Under the pieces are notes generated by a model. The model ran no database searches, was not told the origin of the DNA, and saw nothing but the letters and a program-made list of their open reading frames with translations. A DNA stretch of 64,000 nucleotides from an uncultured Eubacteriales bacterium. GTDB lineage: Bacteria; Bacillota; Clostridia; Oscillospirales; Acutalibacteraceae. The stretch is taken from the NCBI GenBank assembly GCA_900315285.1, contig OMYO01000002.1, positions 1 to 64,000 on the forward strand, written 5' to 3'. Positions 62,246-64,000 of this stretch are shown here, in pieces. Positions within the stretch are counted from its first letter, which is position 1. Every line of letters starts with the position of its first letter. The position numbers were made by a program, and so were the translations under genes.

Positions 62246-64000
62246 TGCTCCACACCGACAAGGTCATCGTCGTCGAGGGAAAGTACGACGCCATCCGGCT
62301 CGCCAATATCATCGACGCAACCATAATCCGCACCGACGGGTTCGGCATTTTCAAGGATAAGGAGAAGCAGCAACTGCTTCGGACCCTGGCGGAAAAGAGG
62401 GGCCTTATCGTCCTGACCGACAGCGACTCCGCCGGGTTCCTCATCCGCAACTTTCTGAAATCCTCGGTGCCCGAAAAGTATATTACGCAGGTCTACATTC
62501 CGGATATCTACGGCAAAGAGCGCCGCAAGGACCAGCCATCTGCCGAGGGAAAACTCGGGGTGGAGGGCATTCCTGATGAGGTGCTCGTGGAGTGCTTTCG
62601 GAGGGCCGGTGTGGGCGACGACCAGGGGGAGGAGCCAGAAGGGTGCCGGGAGCGGGAGATCACCCGCGCGGACTTCTACGAGGCCGGGTTCACCGGCCGC
62701 ACCGGCAGCGCGGTGCTCCGGCGGCGTCTCCAGGAGGAGCTGGGGCTCCCGTCCCGCCTCACGGGGAAACAGCTGCTTGAGGTTCTCAATATGCTTATGG
62801 ACCGGGAGACTTTTTTCAAGATCGTCCAGGAATTGAAAGACGATACTGCCGGCGGGCGATTCACCCTCGACATCCCCAAACCTGTCCGCATTGCCATCGA
62901 CATGCTCGAGACGGCGGGCTTTGAGGCCTACACCGTGGGCGGCAGTGTCCGTGACGCCCTGCTGGGGCGGGAGCCCTCCGACTGGGACATCACGACGTCG
63001 GCGCTCCCGGAGCAGACCGAGAAGGTCTTTGATACGTTCCAGGTCGTGGAGACCGGCATAAAGCATGGGACAGTCACTGTGGTCATGGATACCGAACCGC
63101 TGGAAATTACAACATACCGTATTGACGGCGAATATGAAGACTTCCGCCATCCGGACCATGTCACGTTCACCCGTAGCTTGCGAGAGGATCTTGCGCGTCG
63201 GGACTTCACGGTCAATGCATTGGCTTATAGTCCGTCCCGAGGACTCGTGGATGAGTTCGGTGGACAGCAAGACCTTGTTACCCGGCAAATCCGCTGCGTC
63301 GGGGATCCGGATACCCGCTTTTCCGAGGATGCCCTCCGTATCCTCCGCGCGGTGCGCTTTGCCTCTGTACTGGACTTCACTGTGGAGGAAAAGACTGCGG
63401 ATTCCGTTCACCGGAATCGAGACCTCATCCGAAGCGTATCTGCAGAGCGCATAGAGAAAGAGCTGACCAAGCTGGTCTGCGGTCTCGCTGTGGACCGGGT
63501 TATGAGAGAGTTCCCGGATATTTTGGAGACTGTCCTGCCTGAGGCGGGGCATGACATTCCGGAACTTGGCGTATTGCCGACAGATCTGGAAATCCGCATG
63601 GCTGCACTGCTCTGCCACTGCGCAGACCCTGCGGCGGCACTCAGACGTCTTCGCTTTCCAAGCAAGGTGCAGAAGAATGTCTGTCGGCTTGTGGAAGAGG
63701 TGAATCGCCCCCTTGAGACAGAAGCGCCTGCTGTTCGCAAACTGATTGGCGAGCTGGGGGCACCTCTTGCAAAAAAACTGGCTGTGCTGCGGAACTCTGA
63801 AGAACTGGGCGCGGAAGTGGAGCGCCAGCTGCAGGACCCGAATAACTGCTTTACCGTAACAGACCTTGCCATTAACGGCAAGGACCTGCTGGATGCCGGC
63901 GTCCCTGCCGGTCCAGATGTGGGGAAGACCCTGGAAAGCCTTCTCACAGCAGTTCAGCACAATGATATTGAAAACACCCGGGAGGCCCTGCTGGCCTCCG
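62245..64000 (+). CDS. RNase M5-type TOPRIM/DUF4093 fused to CCA-adding tRNA nucleotidyltransferase (at least 585 aa, runs off the edge)
   Basis: ATG 62245 overlaps the holA stop. The frame is open to the window edge without a stop. Residues 1-196 are RNase M5: the TOPRIM motif Val-Val-Val-Glu11-Gly-Lys-Tyr-Asp, Leu-Thr-Asp59-Ser-Asp61, then the DUF4093 tail (Ile-Thr-Arg-Ala-Asp-Phe-Tyr, Leu-Leu-Glu-Val-Leu-Asn). RNase M5 matures 5S rRNA. After a 13-residue linker (197-209) a class II nucleotidyltransferase begins: Val-Gly-Gly-Ser-Val-Arg-Asp (231-237), catalytic Asp247-Trp-Asp249, Ala-Arg-Arg-Asp-Phe-Thr-Val-Asn-Ala, Asp-Ala-Leu-Arg-Ile-Leu-Arg-Ala. That is the tRNA CCA-adding enzyme. The linker DNA contains a dispersed GGGCGATTCA repeat. 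The C-terminus is missing here. Confidence 0.88.
   Translation, partial: MLHTDKVIVVEGKYDAIRLANIIDATIIRTDGFGIFKDKEKQQLLRTLAEKRGLIVLTDSDSAGFLIRNFLKSSVPEKYITQVYIPDIYGKERRKDQPSAEGKLGVEGIPDEVLVECFRRAGVGDDQGEEPEGCREREITRADFYEAGFTGRTGSAVLRRRLQEELGLPSRLTGKQLLEVLNMLMDRETFFKIVQELKDDTAGGRFTLDIPKPVRIAIDMLETAGFEAYTVGGSVRDALLGREPSDWDITTSALPEQTEKVFDTFQVVETGIKHGTVTVVMDTEPLEITTYRIDGEYEDFRHPDHVTFTRSLREDLARRDFTVNALAYSPSRGLVDEFGGQQDLVTRQIRCVGDPDTRFSEDALRILRAVRFASVLDFTVEEKTADSVHRNRDLIRSVSAERIEKELTKLVCGLAVDRVMREFPDILETVLPEAGHDIPELGVLPTDLEIRMAALLCHCADPAAALRRLRFPSKVQKNVCRLVEEVNRPLETEAPAVRKLIGELGAPLAKKLAVLRNSEELGAEVERQLQDPNNCFTVTDLAINGKDLLDAGVPAGPDVGKTLESLLTAVQHNDIENTREALLAS
62854..62863 (+). repeat. GGGCGATTYA dispersed repeat, copy 8 (at the RNase M5/CCA joint)
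   Basis: GGGCGATTCA with flank CCC, as in the intergenic copy at 16925. It encodes Gly-Arg-Phe-Thr of the inter-domain linker. Confidence 0.65.
63701..63710 (-). repeat. GGGCGATTYA dispersed repeat, copy 9
   Basis: GGGCGATTCA on minus, inside the variable helical C-terminal part of the CCA-adding domain. Confidence 0.5.

Noticed and set aside
62242..63960. A 572-codon minus-strand frame opposite the RNase M5/CCA fusion
   Set aside because: The plus strand translates to two intact enzyme domains with catalytic residues; the minus frame has none and is a shadow.
1..64000. tRNA, rRNA, 4.5S RNA, CRISPR array, insertion sequence or prophage
   Set aside because: I found no T-loop GGTTCRA-type core with a partner arm, no spaced identical repeats of CRISPR size, and no transposase or integrase motif.

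Overview
The window looks like a chromosomal segment of a GC-rich (roughly 55-58% by eye) anaerobic Bacillota, most likely class Clostridia and perhaps Oscillospirales. This rests on gene content and style: strong AGGAGG ribosome binding sites with many GTG/TTG starts, TTGACA/TATAAT promoters, HPr proteins carrying both His15 and Ser46, and the typical low-GC-lineage blocks ylxM-ffh-rpsP-khpA-rimM-trmD, phoH-ybeY-era-recO-mutS2 and ftsE-ftsX-LytM. No tRNA, rRNA, CRISPR array, insertion sequence or phage gene was recognised. The genus-level placement is inference.

Layout. 1-11 kb is accessory: a lipoprotein, a TrpD-like protein with a ruined PRPP site, a two-helix membrane protein, two tandem AraC regulators, a beta-hydroxyacid dehydrogenase, a DUF815 ATPase, a flavin-reductase-like protein, a CapA lipoprotein and a DUF1015/Cys-rich pair. 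11-17 kb is a complete fructose PTS operon (fruR-fruK-fruA-ptsH-ptsI). 17-31 kb holds housekeeping genes for RNA processing, DNA repair, protein targeting, ribosome maturation and CoA synthesis, plus a second stand-alone HPr. 31-36 kb has a pseudouridine synthase, a CdaR-type regulator and the ftsEX/LytM cell-wall hydrolase unit. 36-45 kb begins with GntR and TetR regulators. It continues with a likely TetR-controlled operon of two FAD oxidoreductases, a DUF1667 protein, an alkylglycerone-phosphate-synthase homologue and two lipid-kinase-like proteins. 45-53 kb carries a CBS-type pyrophosphatase, a flavodoxin lipoprotein, and a minus-strand operon of two flavoproteins and a GH13 enzyme. 53-64 kb carries alaS, a HIT protein, comEC, an InlB-repeat protein, cardiolipin synthase, holA and, running off the right edge, a protein in which an RNase M5-type TOPRIM domain is fused in frame to a CCA-adding enzyme.

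Most notable. (1) The RNase M5/CCA fusion joins 5S rRNA and tRNA maturation activities in one polypeptide. (2) A 10-mer, GGGCGATTYA, occurs nine times where fewer than one copy is expected, and one copy encodes the linker of that fusion. (3) The 37.7-45.1 kb locus looks like an undescribed ether-lipid or glycerophospholipid pathway under a TetR operator. (4) Cardiolipin synthase appears to start at an AUC codon placed at the ideal distance from a near-perfect Shine-Dalgarno sequence. (5) A TrpD homologue has lost almost every PRPP/Mg contact residue. (6) Five TTTGA-like units in exact 10-bp register lie in front of fruR.

Long antisense ORFs (up to about 1.2 kaa opposite the fructose operon) are treated as codon-bias shadows. 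All functional calls come from reading motifs by eye, and no database search was run.
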